From an uncultured Verrucomicrobiota bacterium (GTDB lineage Bacteria > Verrucomicrobiota > Verrucomicrobiia > Limisphaerales > UBA1412): DNA of 64,000 nt. A program made the translations under genes and the position numbers. The stretch covers positions 124,001-188,000 of the forward strand of contig CALXMK010000002.1 in NCBI GenBank assembly GCA_944389455.1, given 5' to 3'. This document shows, one piece after another, positions 27,773 through 37,010 of the stretch. How positions within the stretch are numbered: the first letter of the stretch is position 1; every line of letters begins with the position of its first letter. Under the pieces are notes generated by a model, which saw only the letters and a program-made list of their open reading frames with translations, made no database searches and was not told the DNA's origin.

Positions 27773-29587
27773 TTAAAATAGTGGAGAAGTTTTGATTTCT
27801 CTTATACGGGCTTTTTGTTGAAGAATCTGGATTTGTTCATAGACAGAAATATCAGAAGCAGAGAGTTTTTGATTAAGTTCATGCATAAGTTTGTCGCAGT
27901 AATGTCTTCGAAACGAAATAATCAATTCTTTCAATTGGAGAGTTGGTTCAGGAATTGTTTCATTGTTTTGAGATACTGCTTCACAAATTATTTGTTGAGA
28001 TAGTTTATCGGGGAAAAGTTTTAAAAGAGAGTGGATATCCCAATCCCCTGCAAGATACATATCTAGTGAACGAATAAAAATATTTCGGATGGTTTCATTT
28101 TCTATCCATTCGGGTTGGAAAACTTGAGCGATTTGTTCCCAAGAGGATTCATTTTCATTCATTAAAAAAAGTCTCAAAAGCCATAGTTCCCGTTCCGATG
28201 GGAAGGGGGGATGTAAGCTCACTGGAGACACTAAAGATGTATTGTGGAAGGCAGTTCTAGTATGTGAATGAATGGAGTACGAGGTTCTTTTGAATTCTTC
28301 TAAAATTGTCTGAGCGCTAATACCAAGAACTTGTGCCGTCTTTTGGGCGTAGGTTTCAGTCAGAAGGGGCTGCTGTGCCTTTTGAAGGTATTCTCCCATC
28401 TGTTGAACAAGTTGTTTACGACCAATATCTGATTTTAAATCATAGGTTGAACAGAGTTTATTCAAGTAGAAATCGAAGAATTCTTTTCCATTGGTGATTA
28501 GTTCTTGAAAGGCTTTTACTCCGTTAGCCTTAATAAAACTGTCGGGGTCATGTCCAGAAGGTAATAAGGTAACTTTGATTGCAATTTCTTCTTTTAAGAG
28601 AATATCGAAGGCTTTAATTGCAGCATTTTGTCCGGGGGGGTCTCCGTCAAAGCATAAGAGTACTTCTGGTGTCAGCCGTTTAAGAATATGTGCATGGAAT
28701 TCTGTCAGAGCAGTGCCTTGAGGAGCTACTGTGTTTTTTAATCCAGCTGCATGGCAGGCTATCAAATCCAACTGTCCTTCGCAAATGATTGCCTGCTGCT
28801 TTTTGATAATTTCACGTTTTGCTTTATCCAGACCAAAAAGTGTTTTGCCTTTATGAAAGATTGGAGTTTCTGGAGAGTTTATATATTTACCCATTTTATC
28901 TTCTGGATAAAGAGCTCTGGCACTGAATGCAATGATTCTGCCTTGATCATCGCTAATGGGAAACATGAGTCTTCCTCTAAATCTGCCATATGTAGACGTT
29001 GGCAGAGTGCGGATTGAATTTTTATTGTGAATAGCCAGTCCGGATGTGATGAGTTGTTCAAGATTTAGTTTTTTCTGTTGGGCGTAATCTGGAGTGTCTT
29101 CCCATTTTAGAGGTGAATATCCTATACGAAAATTCTGAATTGATTCTGTTGAGACACCTCGTTGTTGTAAAGTATCGCGTGCGATTTGTGCTTCAGCGGA
29201 GTGGAGCAGCTGTTCGTGCCAGTAAGAGGCAAAGAGTTCGTGAATGTAGAGTAAAGACTCCTTTAATGATCGGTTAATATTTTCGTGAGAAGATTCAAAA
29301 GGGATTTCAATCCCAGCTCTTTCTGCAAGCCGTTTGATAGCTTCAGGATAGCTTATATTTTCATATTCACAGAGAAACTTAAATACGTCTCCTCCTTTGT
29401 GGCAACCAAAGCAATAGAAGATTTGTTTATGAGGAACAACTGTGAAACTGGGGGTTTTTTCATTATGAAAAGGGCAACAGACAGAGAATTCTCTTCCTTG
29501 TTTTTTTAGAGGAAGATAAGAGCTGATGATTTCTACAATATCTGTGGCATTCCTTATTTGTTCAATAATGTGCTCTGGGATAGGCAT
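27773..29587 (-). CDS. dnaG: DNA primase
   Basis: Synthesises the RNA primers for chromosomal replication. The N-terminal CHC2 zinc-binding domain has Cys38, His41, Cys59 and Cys62 (CPFHNEKTPSF ... YCFGC). The catalytic core follows (GRLMFPISDDQGRIIAFSAR), and the TOPRIM motif is in AIICEGQLDLIACH with LCFDGDPPGQNAA beyond it. A C-terminal helicase-binding region completes the 604 residues. No rpsU or rpoD is next to it, unlike the classical macromolecular-synthesis operon. dciA, another replication gene, is at 57.3 kb. Confidence 0.93.
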   Translation of the reverse strand: MPIPEHIIEQIRNATDIVEIISSYLPLKKQGREFSVCCPFHNEKTPSFTVVPHKQIFYCFGCHKGGDVFKFLCEYENISYPEAIKRLAERAGIEIPFESSHENINRSLKESLLYIHELFASYWHEQLLHSAEAQIARDTLQQRGVSTESIQNFRIGYSPLKWEDTPDYAQQKKLNLEQLITSGLAIHNKNSIRTLPTSTYGRFRGRLMFPISDDQGRIIAFSARALYPEDKMGKYINSPETPIFHKGKTLFGLDKAKREIIKKQQAIICEGQLDLIACHAAGLKNTVAPQGTALTEFHAHILKRLTPEVLLCFDGDPPGQNAAIKAFDILLKEEIAIKVTLLPSGHDPDSFIKANGVKAFQELITNGKEFFDFYLNKLCSTYDLKSDIGRKQLVQQMGEYLQKAQQPLLTETYAQKTAQVLGISAQTILEEFKRTSYSIHSHTRTAFHNTSLVSPVSLHPPFPSERELWLLRLFLMNENESSWEQIAQVFQPEWIENETIRNIFIRSLDMYLAGDWDIHSLLKLFPDKLSQQIICEAVSQNNETIPEPTLQLKELIISFRRHYCDKLMHELNQKLSASDISVYEQIQILQQKARIREIKTSPLF

Positions 29588-29739
29588 ATTCTCTACTTTG
29601 CTAATTCGGGATCTAGCCGATCTTGCTATTTGTATCGGCTACTTTATTGTAGCACTAACTCAATAAATTGTTGTAGCCTTAAATTTTTGCTCCAAATGGA
29701 AAACGTTTTAAGTAAATGCAGAGGAATATGTTTTTTAAA

Positions 29740-31275
29740 TTATGTCGAGAGCACTTTGATGATTATGCAGGTGAAATCATCATCAAGTGCTTCGGCTTTA
29801 GAGAAATCAAGACCAGCTTGATATATTTTGTGAATGATATTTATAGATGAATCATTGAGATTTTGTCGAATTACATCGAGAATTCTTTCAACCCCGAACA
29901 TTTCACCTTCTGGAGAGAAGACTTCCTGTAGGCCATCTGTAATAAGGATTAATAAATCTCCTTCTTCTAAGGGTGAAAAATCACTTTGTTTGTAAACAGA
30001 ATCTTTTTTTCTTCCTAAAACAATGCCAGTTCTAGAGAGCTTTTGTTTTATTTCACCTACAGAATTTAAAATAAAACCGGCAGTATGCCCTGCGTTGGCA
30101 TAAAAAAATGCAGAGGGATGAGCAAAAAGGCGCAGGAGAGTTAATGTTACATACCGATCTGTTCCAGCCAAATCACTTGCCAAAACTTCATTCGTACGAC
30201 TTAATATTTCATTAAGGTGTTTTTGGTTATGTGAGAGAATACGAAGATATGCCCTGGTCTCACTTACAAGAATGGCAGGTCCTAGGCCATGGCCTGTGAC
30301 ATCGCCGATAGCGATATCTATCGAAATGTCTGATTCAGAGAAAAAATCGAAATAATCTCCGCCAATTTCTTCAGCGGGAAATGAAATACCGGCAATATCA
30401 TATCCAGGGAAATTGGGAGATGTTGGAGGATAAAGACTTTGATGTATTTCTTTGGCTATACGGAGTTGCTCTTTATTTTTGAGTTGTTGTTCTTGAAAAA
30501 ATTTCCACTCCGTAATATCTCTGATATCAAGAACAAAAAAATCTTCGTGGGAGAGTGTTATTTTGTGGGAACGAACTTCGATATCAATAATTTTACCGTT
30601 CTTATGAATGGCTCTTGTTGTACCTTGGCAATCAGGTGATAAAGGCATGTCGTTTGGGAATAGTTCAGGTTTTTGAAGAATAGAGAGAGATTTTCCTTGA
30701 AGGAAGCCTCCTTTATAACCAAAAATTTTTTCAGTTGCAGGACTGCTTAAAAATATAGTATTGGACTCTGAATTGATAATTAGAAGTGCATCTTGAGATG
30801 TTTCCCAGAGAGTTCTATAGCGGGATTCACTATCTCTGAGGGCAGTTTCAGCTTGATGTCGTGCATGCCTAATTTGAGCCTCTCTGAGTTCTCTTTCTAC
30901 AACAGCTCCCAGTTTGGAGAGATTATTTTTAAGGATGTAGTCACTTGCTCCTGCTTTCATGGCGGCAACTGCTTCAGTGTCTCCAATACCGCCGGAAACA
31001 ATAATAAAAGGTATATCAAGTCCTTGTTCTTTTAAACAAGTGAGAGTATCCATCATTTTAACGTTAGGCATGAAATAATCGGAAATAATGATATCCCACG
31101 GTTCAGAAATCAATGCTTCCCGGAAAGCTGCTAGGGAATCCACTCTCTTCATATTAGGACGATATCCGTTAATTAGAAGCTTCGCTTGTAATACTTGTGC
31201 ATCAAAAGCAGAGTCTTCGATAACAAGTACCTTCAGAGGAATTTTATTAGAGGTATTGGATTCCCTGGGTGCCAT
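29740..31275 (-). CDS. Response regulator with PAS domain and SpoIIE-type phosphatase output
   Basis: A 511-residue cytoplasmic signalling protein. The receiver domain (about residues 14-135) has VIEDSAFDAQ, phospho-acceptor Asp in IIISDYFMP and a conserved Lys in YILKNNLSK. A PAS domain (about 148-265) contains LWETSQDALLIIN. The PP2C/SpoIIE phosphatase domain (about 290-508) has GGDYFDFF, GDVTGHGLGPAILV, LITDGLQE and DDDFTCIII. The output is probably dephosphorylation of a STAS protein, as in RssB/HsbR-type regulators. The cognate histidine kinase is not in the window. It starts 2 bases after the kbl stop, so it is co-transcribed with that metabolic gene. Confidence 0.9.
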   Translation of the reverse strand: MAPRESNTSNKIPLKVLVIEDSAFDAQVLQAKLLINGYRPNMKRVDSLAAFREALISEPWDIIISDYFMPNVKMMDTLTCLKEQGLDIPFIIVSGGIGDTEAVAAMKAGASDYILKNNLSKLGAVVERELREAQIRHARHQAETALRDSESRYRTLWETSQDALLIINSESNTIFLSSPATEKIFGYKGGFLQGKSLSILQKPELFPNDMPLSPDCQGTTRAIHKNGKIIDIEVRSHKITLSHEDFFVLDIRDITEWKFFQEQQLKNKEQLRIAKEIHQSLYPPTSPNFPGYDIAGISFPAEEIGGDYFDFFSESDISIDIAIGDVTGHGLGPAILVSETRAYLRILSHNQKHLNEILSRTNEVLASDLAGTDRYVTLTLLRLFAHPSAFFYANAGHTAGFILNSVGEIKQKLSRTGIVLGRKKDSVYKQSDFSPLEEGDLLILITDGLQEVFSPEGEMFGVERILDVIRQNLNDSSINIIHKIYQAGLDFSKAEALDDDFTCIIIKVLST

Positions 31276-31277
31276 GA

Positions 31278-32477
31278 CTAAGACATTAGTTCTTGTTTTG
31301 TTTCCGCAAAGGCTCTAATTGCCATATCTAATTCAATACGAGTATGGGCAGCAGATATTTGGGTTCTAATTCTTGCTTTTCCTTGGGGAACAACAGGATA
31401 GAAAAATCCTACAACGTAGATGCCTTTTTCTAACATTCTAGCAGCAAATTTCTGTGCTAGTACTGCGTCTCCCAACATGATAGGAACAATTGGATGTGGA
31501 CTTTCAGGAATAATAAAACCGAGTTTAGACATTTCCGTGCGGAAGTATTTTGTGTTTTCTTCTAATTTGTCCCGCAATTCAGTGGATTGATTTAATATTT
31601 CAAGAGCTTTTAATGTTCCTGCGCAAATTGAAGGGGCCAATGTATTAGAAAAGAGATAGGGGCGAGAGCGTTGGCGAAGGAGTTCAATAATTTCTTTGCG
31701 TCCACTTGTGTATCCTCCAGAGGCACCACCTAGAGCTTTTCCAAAAGTGCCGGTTAGGATATCAATTCGACTCATGACATCATGGTATTCATGGGTTCCT
31801 TTACCATGTTTCCCCATAAATCCGACAGCATGAGAATCATCTACCATGACAATTGCTCCATATTTATCTGCTAGATCACAAATAGCTGGCAGATTTGCAA
31901 TATATCCATCCATGGAGAAGACCCCATCAGTAGCAATCATGCGGAATCTGCAATCTTTTGCTGCTTTTAGTTGATTTTCTAAATCTTCCATGTTGTTGTT
32001 TTTATAACGGAAGCGTTTTGCTTTACAAAGACGAACACCATCGATAATACTTGCGTGATTTAATTCATCTGAAATGATTGCATCCTCGGCTGTTAAAAGG
32101 GTTTCAAATAATCCACCATTAGCGTCAAAGCAAGAAGAGTATAAAATAGTGTCTTCCGTTTCCAAAAAATTGCTTAGCTCGTTTTCTAAAGTTTTGTGAA
32201 GGGTCTGTGTTCCGCAAATAAAGCGTACACTGGCCATTCCATATCCCCATTTTTCGAGACCTTGTTTAGCAGCTTGAAGAATTTTGGGATTTTGAGCCAA
32301 TCCTAGATAGTTATTGGCACAAAGATTAAGTACAGGTTTGCCTTCTAGCACTCTAACCATACTGCCTTGAGGGGTAGAGATGGGGCGCTCATCTTTATAA
32401 AGACCAGCATCCTGAATTTGACTCAATGTTTTCTGTAAGTATTCTTTAAATAAAGCGTTCATACTATATGTTGTCAT
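31278..32477 (-). CDS. kbl: Glycine C-acetyltransferase (2-amino-3-ketobutyrate CoA ligase)
   Basis: PLP enzyme that cleaves 2-amino-3-ketobutyrate with CoA to glycine and acetyl-CoA, the second step of threonine breakdown after Tdh. It is a 399-residue alpha-oxoamine synthase. Family signs are [13 protein letters not shown], the [16 protein letters not shown] region, [15 protein letters not shown] and the PLP-lysine motif [14 protein letters not shown]. The N-terminus ([22 protein letters not shown]) is characteristic of Kbl rather than BioF or serine palmitoyltransferase. Threonine dehydrogenase is not adjacent; instead a response-regulator phosphatase gene follows after 2 bases. Confidence 0.9.
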   Translation of the reverse strand: MTTYSMNALFKEYLQKTLSQIQDAGLYKDERPISTPQGSMVRVLEGKPVLNLCANNYLGLAQNPKILQAAKQGLEKWGYGMASVRFICGTQTLHKTLENELSNFLETEDTILYSSCFDANGGLFETLLTAEDAIISDELNHASIIDGVRLCKAKRFRYKNNNMEDLENQLKAAKDCRFRMIATDGVFSMDGYIANLPAICDLADKYGAIVMVDDSHAVGFMGKHGKGTHEYHDVMSRIDILTGTFGKALGGASGGYTSGRKEIIELLRQRSRPYLFSNTLAPSICAGTLKALEILNQSTELRDKLEENTKYFRTEMSKLGFIIPESPHPIVPIMLGDAVLAQKFAARMLEKGIYVVGFFYPVVPQGKARIRTQISAAHTRIELDMAIRAFAETKQELMS

Positions 32478-32678
32478 TAAGAGGCTTTCGCCTTAATGTC
32501 CTATTTTAAATCCATTTGGCCACTGCAGACAAGTATAAGGGAAATTATATCATCTGTAAAGAATTAGATTAAAAAATGTGCTTTATTTTCGAGAATCTAA
32601 GTAAATTCCTCTGGGGTCCTCTGCGAATTTTGAAAATGAGATAAAGTGAAATAATTTTAGGTAAATAAATAAAAAAAC

Positions 32679-32707
32679 TTGCATTTTCTGTATTCAGAAG
32701 GCATACT
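32679..32707 (+). promoter_or_regulatory. Putative promoter of tRNA-Met
   Basis: TTGCAT, 17-base spacer, CATACT, placing transcription start about 8-10 bases before the mature tRNA. The -35 element matches those before tRNA-Glu and mdh. Confidence 0.5.
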
Positions 32708-32721
32708 CTGTCTTGTGCTGT

Positions 32722-32796
32722 GCCAGAGTAGCTCAGCGGTAGAGCAGGGGACTCATAAGCCCTTGGTCGGGGGTTCGATTCCCTCCTCTGGCACCA
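32722..32796 (+). tRNA. tRNA-Met (CAT)
   Basis: A full cloverleaf: 7-base acceptor stem GCCAGAG/CTCTGGC, D-stem GCTC/GAGC, anticodon loop CTCATAA with CAT, T-loop TTCGATT, discriminator A and encoded CCA. The first pair is G-C, so it is an elongator rather than an initiator tRNA. The anticodon stem has an A-G mismatch at its loop-closing pair. CAT could also mean the lysidine-modified tRNA-Ile, and I cannot exclude that from identity elements alone. Confidence 0.85.
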
Positions 32797-32995
32797 CTTT
32801 TTTCTTCCACTAAATTATTTTCACCAAATATTTTGATGCTTCAAATATGATTTGTTTCTATGAAATGCATTTGTAGAGAACTATAAAATAAGAAATTATA
32901 TTAGGTGTATTTTCAAAATGAAAGTTTTTCTCTCAGAGAACAATAATAGCTAAAGAGATAAATAAGATTGCAAATAAAAAAATTCCTGTAATAAT

Positions 32996-35239
32996 GTGGA
33001 TGTGATTTTGTCATCTGGCGAATGTAGTAGGCTTATGCAGGTGGAGGAAAAAAATCCTCATCACCTATTAGGAATGCATCTTTTTGACATTTCTGCAGAA
33101 GGAAACAAAACCAAAAAAAAGAAAGGGATTGTAGTACGTGCGCTGCTATCTAATGCATCGCAGGTGAAGGTTGTTCCTGTATATGATAAGAAAAAACCTA
33201 GCTTTGAACTTAAACGTTTGCATCCAAGTGGGCTTTTTGAAGGAATTAGTGTCGATTGTTCCGAAATTTATGCCTATGACCTGGTGATTACAGATTTTCA
33301 GGGGAGAACTCGCCAGATTAGAGACCCTTATTCTTTTCTTCCCAGTATTGATGGACAGACAGAGTTTTTATTTGGCAAAGGTGATGAAAGAAGGCTTTAT
33401 GAGAAGCTTGGTGCTCAAATTCGTGAATACGATGGTGTCAAAGGTGTTTCTTTTGCTGTTTGGGCTCCGAATGCTAAACATGTAAGCGTAGTTGGAGATT
33501 TTAATGGGTGGGATGGTCGCTACTATCCGATGAGATCGCTGGGTGCTTCAGGAATATGGGAGCTTTTTATTCCTGGATTAAATGAGGGAGTCCGCTATAA
33601 GTATGAAATCTGTGATTGCCATGGTGCTTTGCGTTTGAAAGCCGATCCGATGGGGTTTTTGTTTGAAGTTGCACCACAGACAGCTACGATTGTTTATGAT
33701 TTAGCAGGTTATTCTTGGGGGGATAAAGAATGGTTAGAGAAGCGTAAACAAAAGAATTGGCTGGAGTCTCCTATTAGTATTTATGAAGTGCATATGGGGG
33801 GCTGGATGAAAAAGGGAGCTTTTGAATCCTATAATTATCGTGAGTTAGCTCCTCTTTTGATTGAGTATGTTCATAAAATGGGATTTACCCATGTGGAGTT
33901 TTTACCACTGGCTGAACATGCATACTATCCTTCTTGGGGATACCAAGTGACCGGATATTATGCTCCAACCAGTCGCTATGGATCTCCTAAAGATTTCATG
34001 TTTTTGATTGATCAGCTTCATCAGGCTGGAATTGGGGTTTTAATGGATTGGGTGCCAGCGCATTTTCCTTTAGATGATTTTGCTTTGGCGAGGTTTGACG
34101 GAACAGCCCTTTATGAGCATGCGGATCCACGTCAAGGATTTCATCAGGATTGGGGAACTTATATTTTTAATTATGGGCGAAATGAGGTTCGTAATTTCTT
34201 AGTTGCAAATGCACTTTTCTGGTTAGAGAAGTATCATATTGATGGATTAAGAGTTGATGCGGTTGCATCTATTCTTTATCTGGATTATTCTCGTAAACAT
34301 GGTGAGTGGGTGCCAAATAAATATGGTGGTAGAGAGAACCTGGAAGCGATTGATTTTCTAAGAGAATTTAACCATTTAGCCCATACTGAGTTTCCTGGAA
34401 TTATTACGGTTGCAGAGGAGTCAACAGCCTGGCCACAAGTAACAAGACCACCTTATATGGGAGGTCTAGGCTTTGATTTCAAATGGAATATGGGGTGGAT
34501 GCATGATACTTTAGATTACTTCCAGAAAGAACCTATCTATCGTAAGTATCATCATAATAATTTAACCTTCGGAATGCTCTATCATTATCATGAGAATTTT
34601 ATTTTGCCATTTTCTCATGATGAGGTAGTTCATGGAAAAGGGGCTTTGATGCAAAAAATGCCAGGAGACGATTGGCAAAGAGCTGCTAATTTGCGTTCGT
34701 TATTAGCTTGGCAATGGACCTATCCTGGGAAAAAATTGCTTTTCATGGGAGGTGAATTGGGAGTAAGAACAGAATGGAATGAGAATACCTCTATTCCGTG
34801 GGAGGTTTTAGGACAGGGCCCGTATCATTGTGGAGCGCAGCGATTAGTTATTGATCTAAATCGAATCTACAAAGAGCATAAATCCTTATGGCAAATGGAT
34901 TATCGTATTGGTGGATTCCAATGGATTAATTGCAATGATTATCAACAGAGTACCTATTCATTTATTCGTGAAGGTGAGAAGGGGGAGGATGTTTTGTTGA
35001 TTATTATGAATTTGACCCCAGTCCCACGACATGGCTTTAGAATAGGACTGCCTCGTAGAGGAGGGTGGGAAGAGATATTAAATACGGATGCTGAAATCTA
35101 TGGAGGCAGTAATGTGGGTAACGGAAATGGAATTGAGGCTGAACCTCATGAATATGATGGACAACCTTGGTCAGCACTCTTTACTTTACCACCATTAGCT
35201 GTTTGTATCTTTCGACATAAGAAAATGCAGAATATGTAA
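32996..35239 (+). CDS. glgB: 1,4-alpha-glucan branching enzyme
   Basis: Introduces alpha-1,6 branches into glycogen. The 747-residue protein has N-terminal beta domains including a CBM48-like region (FAVWAPNAKHVSVVGDFNGW, about residues 155-175). The GH13 barrel follows: nucleophile Asp in DGLRVDAVASI, acid/base Glu in TVAEESTAWP, transition-state Asp in SHDEVVHGKG, and GLGFDFKWNMGW typical of branching enzymes. The start is a GTG at 32996; no in-frame ATG fits better. glgC is in the same window at 45.9 kb. The M29 aminopeptidase gene follows after 7 bases, so glgB may lead an operon with it. Confidence 0.94.
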   Translation: MDVILSSGECSRLMQVEEKNPHHLLGMHLFDISAEGNKTKKKKGIVVRALLSNASQVKVVPVYDKKKPSFELKRLHPSGLFEGISVDCSEIYAYDLVITDFQGRTRQIRDPYSFLPSIDGQTEFLFGKGDERRLYEKLGAQIREYDGVKGVSFAVWAPNAKHVSVVGDFNGWDGRYYPMRSLGASGIWELFIPGLNEGVRYKYEICDCHGALRLKADPMGFLFEVAPQTATIVYDLAGYSWGDKEWLEKRKQKNWLESPISIYEVHMGGWMKKGAFESYNYRELAPLLIEYVHKMGFTHVEFLPLAEHAYYPSWGYQVTGYYAPTSRYGSPKDFMFLIDQLHQAGIGVLMDWVPAHFPLDDFALARFDGTALYEHADPRQGFHQDWGTYIFNYGRNEVRNFLVANALFWLEKYHIDGLRVDAVASILYLDYSRKHGEWVPNKYGGRENLEAIDFLREFNHLAHTEFPGIITVAEESTAWPQVTRPPYMGGLGFDFKWNMGWMHDTLDYFQKEPIYRKYHHNNLTFGMLYHYHENFILPFSHDEVVHGKGALMQKMPGDDWQRAANLRSLLAWQWTYPGKKLLFMGGELGVRTEWNENTSIPWEVLGQGPYHCGAQRLVIDLNRIYKEHKSLWQMDYRIGGFQWINCNDYQQSTYSFIREGEKGEDVLLIIMNLTPVPRHGFRIGLPRRGGWEEILNTDAEIYGGSNVGNGNGIEAEPHEYDGQPWSALFTLPPLAVCIFRHKKMQNM

Positions 35240-35246
35240 TAAATAG

Positions 35247-36365
35247 ATGACAGATCCTCGTTTTATAAAATTGAGTGAACTCTTGACTTCATATTCTATG
35301 AAGTTAAAAGAAGGAGATGTGGTTTTAATTGATTTAATGGATACTCCAGATGAAATGGGAGTAGAGTTAATTCGAGCTGCACGACGATTAGGTGCAATCC
35401 CGTTGTTGGATATCCGGCACAGCAAATTAGTAAGAGAAGTCCAGCGCGAGACTACCCTGGAACAGGTTCAGTTACAGTGTGAAATTGAACTTGAACGGAT
35501 GAAGAAAGTAAATGCTTATGTTGCAATTCGTGGAAGTGAAAATTCTTGCGAATTGAGTGATATACCTTCAGATAAGCAGGTTATTTATTCTAAAGTGATG
35601 AGACCTGTATTGGATCAAAGAGTTAATGAAACGCGCTGGGTTGTATTACGCTGGCCAACTCCTAGTATGGCACAATCAGCTTCAATGAGTACGGAGGCTT
35701 TTGAAAAATTCTATTTTGATGTATGTACATTAGATTACGCCAAGATGTCTTTAGCAATGGATCCTTTAGTTGATCTAATGAACAAGACAGATCGAGTTAG
35801 ATTAATAGCACCCGATACAGATATTTCGTTCAGTATAGCAGGTCTTCCAGCTATTAAGTGTAATGGACTGAGGAATATCCCTGATGGGGAAGTTTATACA
35901 GCTCCGGTAAAAGATTCTGTCAATGGTAAAATATCTTATAATACTCCGACAATTTATGGGGGAATGCATTTTGAGAAAATCACATTGACAGTAAAAGAAG
36001 GAAAGATTATTGAGGCTGTTTCTGTAAATGATACTTTAACTAAGCGTTTGAATGAAATATTAAATACTGATGCAGGAGCTCGCTATTTCGGAGAATTTGC
36101 ATTAGGAGTGAATCCTTATATTTTAAATCCGATGTGTGATATTTTATTTGATGAGAAGATTTCTGGTTCTATTCATTTTACTCCAGGAGCTTCTTATTCC
36201 GTTGCTTTTAATGGCAATAAGTCTGCTGTACACTGGGATATGGTCTTAATTCAGCGTCCAGAATGGGGAGGAGGAGAAATCTGGTTTGATGATGTATTAA
36301 TTCGCAAAGATGGCATATTTATTCCAGGTACGCTTCAAGGTTTAAATCCGGAAAATCTCGTTTAA
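35247..36365 (+). CDS. M29-family metallo-aminopeptidase
   Basis: A 372-residue cytoplasmic zinc or cobalt-type aminopeptidase of the AmpT/AmpS family, which releases N-terminal residues from peptides. The N-terminal Rossmann-like part is followed by the metal-binding domain: GEVYTAP in the first ligand region, RYFGEFALGVNPYI, and FDEKISGSIHFTPGASY near the end, all family landmarks. There is no signal peptide. It lies 7 bases after glgB and 18 bases before def, so the three look co-transcribed. With def it could help process protein N-termini, though M29 enzymes mostly recycle peptides. Confidence 0.88.
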   Translation: MTDPRFIKLSELLTSYSMKLKEGDVVLIDLMDTPDEMGVELIRAARRLGAIPLLDIRHSKLVREVQRETTLEQVQLQCEIELERMKKVNAYVAIRGSENSCELSDIPSDKQVIYSKVMRPVLDQRVNETRWVVLRWPTPSMAQSASMSTEAFEKFYFDVCTLDYAKMSLAMDPLVDLMNKTDRVRLIAPDTDISFSIAGLPAIKCNGLRNIPDGEVYTAPVKDSVNGKISYNTPTIYGGMHFEKITLTVKEGKIIEAVSVNDTLTKRLNEILNTDAGARYFGEFALGVNPYILNPMCDILFDEKISGSIHFTPGASYSVAFNGNKSAVHWDMVLIQRPEWGGGEIWFDDVLIRKDGIFIPGTLQGLNPENLV

Positions 36366-36383
36366 AAACAGGAAGTAGCTCTG

Positions 36384-36962
36384 ATGGAACTGGAAATTAC
36401 AAAGTATGGAGAGCCTATTCTTCGGCGTAAAGGAGAAAAAATCACAGAAATAAATCAAGAGATAAAGCTCTTTATTCAAGATATGTTGGATACCTTGGTA
36501 AAAGCGGAAGGGGTAGGTCTTGCTGCCCAACAGGTGGGGAAAGCGTATCAACTCTGTGTTATAGATGTCAGACTTTCAGATAGACCTTCATGGATTAAGA
36601 TTGATGGAAAAGAAATGGATGTGTCTATACATATGCCTATGGTATTAATCAATCCAGTTTTAACTCTTGGAACAGAATTAGAGAAAGGACCTGAGGGATG
36701 TTTAAGTTTTCCGGATATCTTTGCGAATATTAAGCGTTCTTCGCAGATAACAGTTTCTGCTCTTAATGAAAAAGGAGAAGAATTCCATTTTGAATGTGGA
36801 GGACTTTTAGCCAGAGCAATTCAGCATGAATATGATCATCTTCAGGGAATTCTTTTCATTGATCGCATGGGATATCTTGATCGGGAAGAAAATGATCAGA
36901 ATTTGATATATCTGAGAAATAAGACTAAGGAGCGGCTTAAAAGACAGAGAAAAAGACAATAA
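36384..36962 (+). CDS. def: Peptide deformylase
   Basis: Removes the formyl group from nascent N-termini. The three metal and active-site motifs are intact: GVGLAAQQVG, EGCLSFPDI (metal Cys) and QHEYDHLQG (two metal His and catalytic Glu). Length 192 residues matches type 1 deformylases. There is a possible weak Shine-Dalgarno (AGGAAG) before the ATG, unusual for this window. No fmt gene is next to it; pilT follows after 48 bases. Confidence 0.94.
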   Translation: MELEITKYGEPILRRKGEKITEINQEIKLFIQDMLDTLVKAEGVGLAAQQVGKAYQLCVIDVRLSDRPSWIKIDGKEMDVSIHMPMVLINPVLTLGTELEKGPEGCLSFPDIFANIKRSSQITVSALNEKGEEFHFECGGLLARAIQHEYDHLQGILFIDRMGYLDREENDQNLIYLRNKTKERLKRQRKRQ

Positions 36963-37010
36963 TCTATTCATAGAGTGTATTAATTAATTTCTATAATTGG
37001 ATAAAATTAT

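Larger units (their letters stand above)
32478..32995. other. Intergenic region around tRNA-Met
   Basis: This 518-base AT-rich gap between divergent kbl and glgB holds tRNA-Met and its promoter, described separately. I see no other gene. The glgB promoter should lie in 32800-32990, but no strong -35/-10 pair stands out. Confidence 0.6.
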
